This document shows positions 36,747-46,180 of a stretch of 64,000 bases of DNA, one piece after another. The notes under the pieces were generated by a model. That model was not told where the DNA came from. It made no database searches and was given only the letters and a program-made list of their open reading frames with translations. Every line of letters starts with the position of its first letter. Within the stretch, counting starts at the first letter, position 1. The DNA lies in assembly GCF_007754155.1 (NCBI RefSeq), contig NZ_CP037423.1, positions 6,692,938-6,756,937 of the forward strand. Direction: 5' to 3'. The position numbers were made by a program, and so were the translations under genes. This stretch comes from Stieleria neptunia. Lineage in GTDB: Bacteria > Planctomycetota > Planctomycetia > Pirellulales > Pirellulaceae.

Positions 36747-37634
36747 TCATTTGGCGTCTGATTTCAGATTGTCGGTGGCCCAGAGCAGCCCGCGGGAGAT
36801 CAGGTCCAGGTAACGATCGTCGCCGACGGTGTCGTTGTTGTGGCCCAGCGTGGTGCTAAAGATCTTGGTTTGGTTGGGTCCGTACAGATTGGTCCAAACC
36901 ACGACTGCTTGGGCGGTTCGGGGTTTGGCATTGGGGTTCTGTTTCAGTTCCTTTTTTCGCGGCGATTGAACTTGATCGCCGCTGGCCAGCACGTCGGTGT
37001 TGCCGAACACGCGAACGTTGTTGTAAAGCTCTTCGTTGATCGTCGTCCAGTTGCTCAGCCCCTTGGTGATCGGATGATCCGGCTGGGTGTAGTGAACATC
37101 GATCGGGGATTGCGGGCCATGGCCGGTGGATTGAACGCCGATCATTTCGTACCAACCGGCGTTCTCGGCGCCGATTTCGACCGGGTTTCGAAAATCGCCC
37201 CAGCGGTAACTGTGCATCGCGCAGTGCAGGTTGACCGCGGGAACGCCGGCCCGGTGGGCAGCCAAAATTCGATCGACGTAGGGACGCTCGGTGACCGAGG
37301 CGGAGCACTCGTCGTGGACGATGACGTCGTAGTCTGCCGCCCAGTCATCCGACTCGTAGACTTCAAAACGCGTGCTGGTCGTCTTGCTGGGATTGAATTC
37401 GATCGTCACCACGGCGTTGATCCGCTTCTCGATGCCTTTCTTCAGCAACTGGGTTTGGGTGGCGTAGTCGTGGCAACAACCGCCGGCAACCAGCAACACC
37501 TTCAGCGGCTTGTCTTGCGCTTGGGCATGGTCGGCCGGGGCGAACGCGAGCAGGGCGACGCCGCACAGGAAGGTGCACACGGCGCGGCGGCTGAGAGAGA
37601 AACGGCAGGCAGGAAGACTTTGAAGCGGATTCAT
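36747..37634 (-). CDS. Secreted ThuA-like (trehalose utilisation) domain protein
   Basis: 295 residues from ATG 37634. A signal peptide with core CTFLCGVALLAFA is followed by AQAQDKPLKVLLVAGGCCHDY, the first strand of the glutamine-amidotransferase-like ThuA fold, then DYDVIVHDECS, AVNLHCAMHSYRWGDF, PDHPITKGLSNW and a C-terminal segment with KIFSTTLGHNNDTVGDDRYL. ThuA-like proteins are abundant in planctomycetes and linked to sugar metabolism, but no reaction is established. Upstream in-frame ATG 37739 would put a 35-residue tail before the signal peptide and is disfavoured. It follows the map gene by 68 bp on the same strand. Confidence 0.83.
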   Translation of the reverse strand: MNPLQSLPACRFSLSRRAVCTFLCGVALLAFAPADHAQAQDKPLKVLLVAGGCCHDYATQTQLLKKGIEKRINAVVTIEFNPSKTTSTRFEVYESDDWAADYDVIVHDECSASVTERPYVDRILAAHRAGVPAVNLHCAMHSYRWGDFRNPVEIGAENAGWYEMIGVQSTGHGPQSPIDVHYTQPDHPITKGLSNWTTINEELYNNVRVFGNTDVLASGDQVQSPRKKELKQNPNAKPRTAQAVVVWTNLYGPNQTKIFSTTLGHNNDTVGDDRYLDLISRGLLWATDNLKSDAK

Positions 37635-37702
37635 GGTGGAGGCCTTGGAGAGTCGGATCAACCGATGGGCAGGAGCGGTCGTCGTCGGGGGTGCGGTCGA
37701 CG

Positions 37703-38509
37703 CTAAAATTGATGGCCTTTGCGGGGCCCGTCGTTGCATTGGGTCAGAATTTCGGGACCGTCCTCGGTCATCATCACGGTGTGTTCAAATTGGGCCGAGG
37801 GTCGCCCGTCTTTGGTCCGCACCGTCCATCCATCCGCTTTGTCGCAGCGGGCGTAGCGGGTGCCCGCATTGATCATCGGTTCGACGGTGAAACACATGCC
37901 GGGGAACAGTCGATCGATACGACTTTGCCGATTGGGGAAGTGCGGGATCGAGGGATCCAGGTGAAACTGTTTGCCCAGTCCGTGACCGACGTATTCGCGG
38001 ACGACGGAGAAACCGCGCCGATGCGCTTCGGGCACGATCGTCTCGCCGATTTTCGAAACCGTGCATCCGGGGGTCAGCGCGTCGATCGCCAGGTGCATGC
38101 AGTCGAAGGCGCATTGGGTGACCGCTTTGCGTTCCTCGGAAACCTCCCCGATCAAGAACGTTTCGCTTTGGTCACCGTGCCAGCCGTCGACGATGGTGGT
38201 CACGTCGATGTTGACGATATCGCCTTCTTTCAGCTCCTCGTCGCCGGGGATGCCATGGCAGATCACTTCATTGACGCTCGTGCAACAGCTTTTCGGGAAA
38301 TTCTGATATCCCAGCGTTGCCGCGGTATGCCCGTTGTCGAGCGTCCACTGTGCGATCATCTCGTCGATTCTGCCGGTGGTGATCCCGGCCGTGATGTGCG
38401 GTCGGATGTAATCCATCAGGCTCGCGTTGACACGTCCGGCACGGCGCATCGCATCGCGTTGCTGGTCGTTCAGAATCAGTTTTCGTTGCTTTTGCAGCAT
38501 TCCTGTCAT
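37703..38509 (-). CDS. map: Type I methionine aminopeptidase
   Basis: 268 residues. It removes the initiator methionine from new proteins in the cytosol. The five metal ligands are visible: Asp in VNIDVTTIVDGWHGD and its second Asp (GDQSETF), His in YVGHGLGKQFH, Glu in FTVEPMI and Glu in AQFEHTVMM. CCTSVNEVICHGIP is the substrate-pocket His region. Length and motif order fit type I. The gap 38510-39159 to the right, between this gene and the divergent secretin-like gene, shows no gene or repeat I can support. Confidence 0.95.
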   Translation of the reverse strand: MTGMLQKQRKLILNDQQRDAMRRAGRVNASLMDYIRPHITAGITTGRIDEMIAQWTLDNGHTAATLGYQNFPKSCCTSVNEVICHGIPGDEELKEGDIVNIDVTTIVDGWHGDQSETFLIGEVSEERKAVTQCAFDCMHLAIDALTPGCTVSKIGETIVPEAHRRGFSVVREYVGHGLGKQFHLDPSIPHFPNRQSRIDRLFPGMCFTVEPMINAGTRYARCDKADGWTVRTKDGRPSAQFEHTVMMTEDGPEILTQCNDGPRKGHQF

Positions 38510-39159
38510 GTTTCCTTCGATGCGAGCAGCGGTTGATCTGCTCGTGGTTAATCCTGCGGCAAGCGGGCTGTCGTGTTAGTCGTTATTCCGAAATCAATGC
38601 GTCCATGCCAGATGCGACGCGTTCGCCAGGGGCGTCGCGCGGCCCCTTGCCAACGCATGCGAGCTTCGATCGACAGGCCGCAATCCGGTGTCGGTTCCCA
38701 GCCGCTGTGTCGGAATCGTGTTCGATCGCCGGCCGGCGTCAGAGCGTATCGTACCAACCCGAAAGTGTCGTTCGTAGAACCGAAAACACCCCTGGCTGAG
38801 ATTTTTTGAATGCCCTCCGGCGGCAGCTCCTACGACCGGATCGACAACGCAGCGACCACCAACGCGGCATTTCCGGGCGTCGACATGCCCCGCCCATGGG
38901 GGCATGAAGTGCGAAAATCATGCCTCCGCGGCTCTCAATTGGCAGGAAAAGCGCGCGAATCAACCGAAATCCGCGATCGGTCGAGAAACCCTGGCCGGGG
39001 CAGAAGGTTAGATCAGTGGGCCGGCCGAGTGATCTCCGCTTCCGAAATCTGGCGTGATTGGCGCCGAGCGATTCGAGTGGGGGCAATTAGAATGGTCCGG
39101 TCCGCTAGGCCCATTGAGCCGGAATCTCATCCACTTCTTTCGACCAAACCGCCGCAATA

Positions 39160-42100
39160 ATGCATTTCCAACTCCCATCGTGCACCGAAAGCAACGCACC
39201 GATCGGCGCGAGCCTCCGTTTCCCGCTGCGGCAGTCGGCCGGGCCGGCGAAGTCGTTCCTGCAGCTACTGTTCGTCGCCGTGTTGGCGTCCGTCTTGCCG
39301 ATCTCGACACTTTCGGCACAAGAACAAACCGAGGGAGACGCGGCAGGCGAACGGGCCGAAGCCCCCGCCCCGGCGGAGACCGTCGTCCAGGATGACAGCG
39401 AGAACACCGACAGCGAAGCCGAAGTCCCCGTCTCGCCGTCCGACCAGCCCCCGGCCACCGAGCCCGCGCCGGGATTGCGCGGAGAGGACGTGACGCCGGA
39501 AGAAGCCGCACGGATTTTGCTGGAGGAACTCGACCGCCCCCAAGAACCGTTGTTGCGATTCAATTTCACCGGCGCCAGCTGGAAAGACGTGTTGAATTGG
39601 ATGGCGACCGAAGGCGATTTGTCGCTCCAGATCGATCGCTACCCGGAGGGCTCCATCTCGTTCATCGATCGCTCGCGAATGTACACCGTCGCCGAGTCCT
39701 TGGACCTGTTGAATCGCTTGCTGCTCGATCGCGGTTACGCCTTGGTGCGTCGCGGACGGATGCTGTTCCTGATCGATCTGGAAGTCGAAAATGCCGACAA
39801 ACTGATCAGCGAGTTGGCCGACTTGGTGCCGATGGACGAACTGGAATCACGCGGCAAGAGCGACATCGTGACCGCGATCTTTCCGCTCGGCAGCATGACG
39901 CCCGACGAAGCCAAGACTCAATTGCCGCAGATGGTCGGGCCCTGGGGCCGGGTGATCGTGCTCGACAGCGCTCGCCAAGCCAAGGTGACCGAACGGGCGG
40001 AGAAACTGGTCGCGATCCGCGAGGTCATCAGACAATCCGATCAGGAAGTGCACGAGATCAAACTGCTGCACCGCAGCGCCGAGGAATTGCTGCAAACCGC
40101 TCGACCCTTGCTGGGTCTGGACGCCGGCGAAAACTCCAGCGACGACATTCGCATCTCCGTCGGGCTCTACGGCGATCGCATCTATGCCACCGGGTTGCGA
40201 TCGAAGGTCAGCATCCTGGAAAGCCTGATCGCCAAAGCCGACCAGCCCTTGGAAGGAGCCGGTGAGGCGACCGAGGCGGAAGTGGCTCGGCCCGTGTTCC
40301 AGACCCATTTCGTTCGCGTTGCCGACCCCGCCACCGTATTCGAAGTCCTGCAAACGCTGTTGCAAGACGAACCCGGCACGCGGGTCGCCATCGACCCCGC
40401 CACCAACGCCATCATCGCCTTTGCAACTCCAAACACCCATAAACAGATCACCGAAGTGATCGCAAAGATGGAAGGCAGCGGCGAAGACTTCGAAGTCTTT
40501 CAGCTCAAACGCATCGACCCCGCCCAGGCCTTGCTGACCATCAACAAGTACTTCGGCGTGACCGAAGAAGACCCCAGCGGCCCGATCGTCGACGGTGATC
40601 CGGCGACCGGAAAGTTATGGGTTCGCGGCTCGCAAGACGAAATCGAACAGATCCGACGGCTGCTCGAACAGCTCGACGGAGCCGCGAGCGAAGGGCTGCT
40701 CAGTGGAAAGGTCCGGCTGTTGCCGCTCAACGGTCGTCAAGCCGAAGACGCGCTGCGGCAGTTGCAACTGTATTGGCGAATGACCGGGCGGGATAACGCG
40801 ATCCGCGTTCTTTCTCCGTCCGGAGGCGGCGAATCCAACGGCATCCGTGAACGCAAGATCCAGCGGGCTCCGTCCAACTCCGTCACGCCGCCGACGCAAT
40901 CCACGTCCAAGCCGGCCGATAACCTCGACGCGTCCCGCTTCGATTCGCGACGGTTCTATTACCTCACCCAAGCCCCCGCGGCAGCCAGCCCGCCGGAGAG
41001 CCAGCCCGTCAGCACAGAACCCGTCAGCACAGAACCCGTCAGCACAGAACCCGTCAGCACAGAACCCGTCAGCACAGAGCCCGTCAAATCGCCCAGTCCG
41101 GACATCATGATCGAATTGACGCCCAACGGCATCCGGATCGCTTCGGACGACACCGAAGCGTTGGACGAATTGGAAGAACTGTTGTCACAGCTGATCGGCC
41201 CGATGGGAACCCAAAGCGATCTGCCGACGATCTACTGGCTGAAGTACATCCAAGCCGATATCGCCTCCGAAATGATCGCCAGCATTCTCGGTGGCGGCGA
41301 CTCGGCGGGCAGTTTGACCGACACGATCACCGGCGGACTCGGCGGCGGCATGCTGGGTGGATTGATGGGACTGGCCGGCGGTGGCGGTGGCGACACGTCT
41401 TCGGCCAAGTCGATTTTGACCTCCACCGGGTCGGTCAACATCGTCCCCGACCTGCGGCTCAACGCACTGTTCATTCAAGCCAACGAGCTCGATTTGCAAG
41501 TCATCGAAATGGTGTTGGAGAAAATTGACATCGAGGAAAGCCCCGAGGACATCGAACTGACCGCGACGCCGCGGATGATCCCCGTGCTGTATCAAGACGC
41601 GGCAGAGGTCGCCAAGGTGGTCAAAGAGATCTACGCCGATCGAGTCGCCGGAGCCGATCAGGGTCGTAGCAGCGGAGGCGGAGGAGGCCGTGGCGGACAA
41701 CCTTCGCCGGAGGACTTCATCAACGCCCTGCGCGGCGGTCGAGGCGGTCGCGGCGGCGGTACCGAGGCGGCCAAAAGCGAACGCTCGAAGATCGCCGTTG
41801 CCGTCGACGCCCAAAGCAACTCGTTGGTGGTCACGGCCACGACCAAAGATTTTGAAGAGATTCAGATGCTGGTCGAAGCCCTCGATCAGGGCGGCCGCGT
41901 CAATGAAGACGAGACCGTCGTTTACACGCTGCCCGGTACTCTCAACGGAAACACGATCGTGCAGGCGTTGGAAGCCATCCTCAGCACCCAAGTGGAAACC
42001 AAAGACAGCGGATCCGCTTCGTCGAGCACGCCCGGCGGGCGGACCGGAGGTGATAGCGGCAACAGCACCGAAGCGGCCGATGCGATGCGTCAGCGGATCG

Positions 42101-42267
42101 AGGCGTTTCGGTCACGGTTCGGTGGCGGTGGCGGTGGCAGCCCCTTCGGCGGCGGCGGCGGACGTCCCGGCGGATTCGGCGGCGGTCGCGGCGGCGCAGC
42201 CGGTGGTGGCGGCGGCGGTCGTCCCGGCGGTGGTGGCGGCGGCGGTCGTCCCGGCGGCGGACGTTAA
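39160..42267 (+). CDS. Secretin N-domain protein without the secretin barrel, glycine-rich C-terminus
   Basis: 1035 residues, signal peptide with core FLQLLFVAVLASVLPI. After an acidic Pro/Glu-rich linker comes an N0/N1-like start (FNFTGASWKDVLNWMATEGDL) and several GspD/PilQ-type N1 modules (VFPLGSM; HFVRVADPATVFEVLQTLL; VFQLKRIDPAQALLTINKYF; VYTLPGTLNGNTIVQALEAIL). A VSTEP pentapeptide is repeated five times (41008-41082). No C-terminal secretin barrel follows; the chain ends in Gly-rich tracts (42118-42264). In type II secretion and type IV pilus systems such proteins form the outer-membrane gate; here only the periplasmic modules exist. gspE and gspF genes follow. Confidence 0.8.
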   Translation: MHFQLPSCTESNAPIGASLRFPLRQSAGPAKSFLQLLFVAVLASVLPISTLSAQEQTEGDAAGERAEAPAPAETVVQDDSENTDSEAEVPVSPSDQPPATEPAPGLRGEDVTPEEAARILLEELDRPQEPLLRFNFTGASWKDVLNWMATEGDLSLQIDRYPEGSISFIDRSRMYTVAESLDLLNRLLLDRGYALVRRGRMLFLIDLEVENADKLISELADLVPMDELESRGKSDIVTAIFPLGSMTPDEAKTQLPQMVGPWGRVIVLDSARQAKVTERAEKLVAIREVIRQSDQEVHEIKLLHRSAEELLQTARPLLGLDAGENSSDDIRISVGLYGDRIYATGLRSKVSILESLIAKADQPLEGAGEATEAEVARPVFQTHFVRVADPATVFEVLQTLLQDEPGTRVAIDPATNAIIAFATPNTHKQITEVIAKMEGSGEDFEVFQLKRIDPAQALLTINKYFGVTEEDPSGPIVDGDPATGKLWVRGSQDEIEQIRRLLEQLDGAASEGLLSGKVRLLPLNGRQAEDALRQLQLYWRMTGRDNAIRVLSPSGGGESNGIRERKIQRAPSNSVTPPTQSTSKPADNLDASRFDSRRFYYLTQAPAAASPPESQPVSTEPVSTEPVSTEPVSTEPVSTEPVKSPSPDIMIELTPNGIRIASDDTEALDELEELLSQLIGPMGTQSDLPTIYWLKYIQADIASEMIASILGGGDSAGSLTDTITGGLGGGMLGGLMGLAGGGGGDTSSAKSILTSTGSVNIVPDLRLNALFIQANELDLQVIEMVLEKIDIEESPEDIELTATPRMIPVLYQDAAEVAKVVKEIYADRVAGADQGRSSGGGGGRGGQPSPEDFINALRGGRGGRGGGTEAAKSERSKIAVAVDAQSNSLVVTATTKDFEEIQMLVEALDQGGRVNEDETVVYTLPGTLNGNTIVQALEAILSTQVETKDSGSASSSTPGGRTGGDSGNSTEAADAMRQRIEAFRSRFGGGGGGSPFGGGGGRPGGFGGGRGGAAGGGGGGRPGGGGGGGRPGGGR
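41008..41082 (+). repeat. Five 15-bp in-frame tandem repeats
   Basis: Unit GTCAGCACAGAACCC, five copies, the last with one change, encoding VSTEP each time within the linker of the secretin-like protein. A length-variable spacer is likely. Confidence 0.95.
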
Positions 42268-42314
42268 TCCCGACCGAGCAAACGTCTTCAACGCGTCACC
42301 GGGGATCGACATCG

Positions 42315-44099
42315 ATGCAAACTCCCCCGGTCACGCCGACGTTCTCCTCCGCAACACAGTACAATCCAAGCATCACTCTTTGGAAGAACACCGGAATCGA
42401 TTCCATGATCATGCGTGCAGGCGAAATCCTTCGACGACGCGGACTGCTCAGCGACGCACAGCTGGCAGACACCCACGGCAGCAATGCCTCCGATATCGTG
42501 CAAGCGGCCGTCGAAAAGGGATTCGTCGGCGAACGTGAAGCGCTCGAAGCACTCGCCGAAGAGGTCGGTTTGGAGTTCGTCGATCTGCGGGACACCGAAA
42601 TCGACTTGGCCGCGTTGGAAGGCTTTCCCCAGCGTTTGATCTATCGCCAGTCGCTGTTTCCGATCCGCTTTCAAAACGGATCCGTTGTCGTCGCGACCGC
42701 GGATCCGCTGGACCTTTACCCACTCGATGAAGCCAGCGCGGCGACGGGCAAGAACATCATTCCGATCGTCGCCCAACGCGGCGAGATCGCTCGGTTGATG
42801 AAGCGACATCTCGGCGTCGGCAGCGAGACCGTCGAAGACCTGATGGCAGCCGCCTCGGATGACGAAGACGTCGAGTTGCTCGAGGAGCTCGAGACCGACG
42901 GTAGCGAGCTGAGCGAGATGGCTCAGGAGGCTTCGGTCGTCCGACTGGTCAACGAAATCCTGCTCGAAGCCATCGAAACACGCGCCAGCGACATTCACAT
43001 CGAGACCCAATCCGATGGGTTGCTGGTCCGCTATCGGATCGACGGGATTTTGCACCGCCAACCCACGCCGCCGGAAATCAATCGTTTCCAAGCCGCCATC
43101 ATCAGTCGGTTGAAGATCATGGCGCGGCTCAACATCGCCGAAAAACGGCTGCCCCAAGACGGACGCATCAAGCTCAGGGTTCACGGTCGTGAAGTCGACA
43201 TTCGATTGAGTGTGATCCCGATGATCCACGGCGAAGGCTTGGTGATGCGGGTGCTGGACAAATCCGCCATGGTCTTCGACCTGGGCAAACTGGGGATGTC
43301 CGTTGAGATCTATCAAACCTACAGCAAGCTGATCGAGCTGCCACACGGAATCGTCCTGGTGACCGGACCGACCGGTAGCGGTAAAACGACAACGCTGTAC
43401 AGCAGTTTGCTGCAGATCCGCAGCGACGAAACCAAGATCATCACCACCGAAGACCCGGTCGAATACCAGCTGGACGGGATCAACCAGATCCAAGTCCACT
43501 CCAAGATCGGATTCACCTTTGCGGCGTCGTTGCGAAGCATCTTGCGGCACGACCCCGACATCGTCCTGGTGGGGGAAATTCGTGACCTGGAGACGGCCGA
43601 AAATGCCATCCAGGCCTCGTTGACCGGTCACTTGGTGTTCAGCACCCTGCACACCAACGACGCCTCGGGGGCCTTCACCCGCTTGGGCGACATGGGCGTC
43701 GAACCATTCCTGGTCGCGGGCACCGTCGAAGGCGTGATGGCCCAACGACTGCTCCGCCGACTCTGCCCGCTCTGCAAAGAGGCTTACAAGCCATCGCCGG
43801 AAGAGGTTCCCAAAGATTTTCCTTGGGATCGCGCCGGCGAATTCACGTGGTATCGACCGGTGGGCTGCCGCGAATGTCGCAACCTGGGCTATTCCGGTCG
43901 GATGGGTATTTATGAATTGTTGGTCACCAATGACGAAATCCGTCAACTGGCCCAGGATCGCGCCAGCAGTTGGGTGATCCGCAAAGCGGCCGTCGACGCC
44001 GGCATGCGGACCCTGCGGATGGACGCTTGGGACAAAGTGATCGCAGGCATGACGAGCATCGACGAGGTGCTACGCGTTTCCAAGGGCGAGGCGCTCTAG
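42315..44099 (+). CDS. gspE: GspE/PilB-type secretion or pilus ATPase
   Basis: 594 residues from ATG 42315; an ATG at 42405 (MIMRAGEILRRRGLLS) may be the real start, since the MshEN-type N-domain begins there. Motifs: Walker A GPTGSGKTTT (near residue 354 from 42315), Asp box ITTEDPVEYQLDGINQIQV, Walker B DPDIVLVGEIRD, His box STLHTNDA, and a zinc tetracysteine CPLC...CREC. It powers assembly of the pseudopilus or pilus at the inner membrane. Gene order secretin-like, GspE, GspF suggests one machine, but pseudopilins and GspL/M-type genes are not in the window. The REP-B hairpin lies 21 bp after the stop. Confidence 0.92.
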   Translation: MQTPPVTPTFSSATQYNPSITLWKNTGIDSMIMRAGEILRRRGLLSDAQLADTHGSNASDIVQAAVEKGFVGEREALEALAEEVGLEFVDLRDTEIDLAALEGFPQRLIYRQSLFPIRFQNGSVVVATADPLDLYPLDEASAATGKNIIPIVAQRGEIARLMKRHLGVGSETVEDLMAAASDDEDVELLEELETDGSELSEMAQEASVVRLVNEILLEAIETRASDIHIETQSDGLLVRYRIDGILHRQPTPPEINRFQAAIISRLKIMARLNIAEKRLPQDGRIKLRVHGREVDIRLSVIPMIHGEGLVMRVLDKSAMVFDLGKLGMSVEIYQTYSKLIELPHGIVLVTGPTGSGKTTTLYSSLLQIRSDETKIITTEDPVEYQLDGINQIQVHSKIGFTFAASLRSILRHDPDIVLVGEIRDLETAENAIQASLTGHLVFSTLHTNDASGAFTRLGDMGVEPFLVAGTVEGVMAQRLLRRLCPLCKEAYKPSPEEVPKDFPWDRAGEFTWYRPVGCRECRNLGYSGRMGIYELLVTNDEIRQLAQDRASSWVIRKAAVDAGMRTLRMDAWDKVIAGMTSIDEVLRVSKGEAL

Positions 44100-44119
44100 T
44101 GGTGCGTCAACTTTTAGCC

Positions 44120-44197
44120 GCGGAAAAGGGGTCAGGTACCAAAAATGCGAAGCACCCTGCGGGCCATTTGGTTTTTGGTACCTGACCCCTTTTCCGC
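44120..44197. repeat. REP-B hairpin repeat, copy 2, between gspE and gspF
   Basis: The 78 bp look identical to copy 1 (18925-19002): 26-bp perfect arms with AAAAGGGGTCAGGTACC and a 26-nt loop. It separates gspE from gspF within an otherwise tight same-strand cluster. Confidence 0.92.
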
Positions 44198-44244
44198 TCG
44201 ACAAACGCAACCCGAACATTTAACGCTGACACAGCACTAGAATC

Positions 44245-45456
44245 ATGCCGACGTTTGCCTACACCGCTCGCGACATGGCGGGCAAGACCGTGAGCGGTTC
44301 CATCGAAGCCGCCAATGAACGCGAAGTCGCCGCGCTGCTGAGCGAAAAGTCACTCTTTCCGTCCAAGGTCGCAGCCGCCGAAAACACCGCCGGCCGCTCC
44401 CTATTCGGCCAGCGGAAACGTGTCAAAGGCCAAACGATGGCGACCTTCTACGGCCAACTGGCTTCGCTGCTCCGCAGCGGCGTGCCGATGATGCGCTCGC
44501 TGACCGTGCTTGGCGAACAAGCGACCGACCCTGTCTTGGGCGAGATCGTCAAAGAAATCAAATCGCGTGTCGAAGACGGCGAACCGATCGGCAACGCGAT
44601 GGCACGGTTCCCCAACGTGTTCTCCGACATGGCGATCAACATGGTCCGCGCCGGGACCGAAGGCGGTTTCCTGGAAGATGCCTTGGAACGTGTCAGCACG
44701 TTCACCGAATTGCAGGAGGATTTGAAAGGGCGAACGATCAGCGCGCTGGCCTATCCCGTGTTCCTGTTTTCCGTCGGCTCCCTCGTGATCAGCGGGCTGT
44801 TGGTGTTCTTCGTCCCCAAGTTTGATGCGATGTTTGATCGTTTGCGTCAAAAAGACGAGATGCCCTGGTACACCGAATCGCTGCTCAGCTTTAGCACCGT
44901 GCTGCAAAACTACGGCTGGGTGCTGGTCATCCTGGCCATCGTCTTGATCGTGGTGATCAAAGTTCAACTCGCCAGCGAAGCCGGCAAGGAGATGGTGGAC
45001 AAGCTCAAGCTGCGGATTCCCGTGCTCGGCAATATCCTGATGAATCTGGCCGTCGCACGATTCTGCCGCGTTCTCGGCACCCTGCTCGGCAACGGTGTGC
45101 CGATTTTGAAGTCGCTTGAGATCAGCCGTTCTGCCGCCGCCAATCGTCTGCTCAGCCAATCGATCGCCGACGCGACGGAAAACATCCGCGGCGGTGAATC
45201 GCTGGCGACGCCGCTGCGCGCTTCTGGCTATTTTCCCCCATCGGTCGTGGAAATGATCAGCGTGGGGGAAGAAAGTAACTCCCTTGAGAAAGTTCTCCCG
45301 GAAATCGCCGACTCCCTGGAGAAGCGAACTTTCCGCAGACTAGACCTCTTTGTACGATTACTCGAACCAATGATGTTGCTGGTCATGGCGTTTTTGGTTC
45401 TGGCGGTTGTGCTTGCACTGCTCGTGCCGGTTCTCAAGAGCAGCACGAGTCTGTAG
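44245..45456 (+). CDS. gspF: GspF/PilC-type inner-membrane platform protein
   Basis: 403 residues, the normal size. The N-terminus MPTFAYTARDMAGKTVSGSIEAANEREVAALL is typical, followed by two T2SSF repeats: first with TMATFYGQLASLLRSGVPMMRSL and GGFLEDALERVSTF, second with ARFCRVLGTLLGNGVPILKSLEISR and SVGEESNSLEKVLPEIAD. Three membrane segments are present, the last (MMLLVMAFLVLAVVLALLVPVL) at the C-terminus. It forms the platform that couples GspE to pilin assembly. Confidence 0.93.
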   Translation: MPTFAYTARDMAGKTVSGSIEAANEREVAALLSEKSLFPSKVAAAENTAGRSLFGQRKRVKGQTMATFYGQLASLLRSGVPMMRSLTVLGEQATDPVLGEIVKEIKSRVEDGEPIGNAMARFPNVFSDMAINMVRAGTEGGFLEDALERVSTFTELQEDLKGRTISALAYPVFLFSVGSLVISGLLVFFVPKFDAMFDRLRQKDEMPWYTESLLSFSTVLQNYGWVLVILAIVLIVVIKVQLASEAGKEMVDKLKLRIPVLGNILMNLAVARFCRVLGTLLGNGVPILKSLEISRSAAANRLLSQSIADATENIRGGESLATPLRASGYFPPSVVEMISVGEESNSLEKVLPEIADSLEKRTFRRLDLFVRLLEPMMLLVMAFLVLAVVLALLVPVLKSSTSL

Positions 45457-45634
45457 TTGCAAAATTTGCTTGATCGATTCGCTCGATCGAGCCGATTGAA
45501 CCGAAAGACCATGTTCCAGCCAGAACTGTTTGTTCTGTCTACGTCGATCTGTCACCGGAACACATGGTTCTCTCGTGACGTAGAAAGGGCAATGAGCGGG
45601 CAAGTTCGGCGTACCAACCGTGGGCGGTGCGGAT

Positions 45635-45925
45635 ATGAATCTCTTAATCATCTGGCTGATCGTTTCAGTCGTCTGTACGGGCATCGTGCTCGTTTGCATC
45701 CGGTTCGCACCCCGGATGGAAGATGAACCTTTGAACAGTTGCGGCGAGCCCGAAGCAGATCTCAATCGCCGCTACACACCGGACGCCCGCCGGCCCAAAT
45801 CTCCCGCTTGCGAGACGCGAGGTGAGATCCGCTCGATCCACCGCCCCAAGCCCGGCAAACGAGCCCCGCTGGCGCCGAAGTTGTCCCACTTCGTGATCAA
45901 CCGCCCCGAAGAATCGCAGTCGTAG
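45635..45925 (+). CDS. Small single-pass membrane protein, unknown
   Basis: 96 residues from ATG 45635. One N-terminal membrane segment (NLLIIWLIVSVVCTGIVLVCI), then a basic, Pro/Arg-rich soluble tail. It lies 178 bp after gspF on the same strand. No family is recognised. The codon pattern resembles its neighbours, which is the main reason to list it; no strong ribosome-binding site is seen. Confidence 0.4.
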   Translation: MNLLIIWLIVSVVCTGIVLVCIRFAPRMEDEPLNSCGEPEADLNRRYTPDARRPKSPACETRGEIRSIHRPKPGKRAPLAPKLSHFVINRPEESQS

Positions 45926-45991
45926 TGGCGTTGTTGGTTAGCGGAACGGCGCGCGCCGTCCGTCGATTGGGTGGGATTTGTCGAGGCAATG

Positions 45992-46059
45992 GTGAGCCGC
46001 CGGCCGTAAGGCCTCGGGCGGGCGCCGAATTGCCCGGCCGCTTACGCGTCGCGGCTCAC
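45992..46059 (+). repeat. REP-A repeat, copy 4
   Basis: 68-bp unit from GTGAGCCGC to GCGGCTCAC, same orientation as copy 1, with outer flank TTAGCGGAACGGCGCGCGCC before it and AATCGACAGCCCGCG after it. Confidence 0.88.
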
Positions 46060-46074
46060 TCAATCGACAGCCCG

Positions 46075-46127
46075 CGTAGGGCATGCTGTGCATGCCAGTC
46101 AACTCGTAGGGCATGCTGTGCATGCCA
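46075..46127. repeat. Two direct copies of a 23-bp hairpin
   Basis: CGTAGGGCATGCTGTGCATG with CCA at its end occurs at 46075-46097 and 46105-46127, each folding as GGCATGC-TGT-GCATGCC. They lie between REP-A copy 4 and the stop of the haem peroxidase gene. Confidence 0.85.
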
Positions 46128-46180
46128 ATGGGCCTTCAGGCACAGCCTGCCCGACGACGCCCCCCGCGACCGCAGCCGCG

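Noticed and set aside
38510..39159. Small open frames between map and the secretin-like gene
   Set aside because: They overlap on both strands, are Arg-rich and show no start signals or family motifs.
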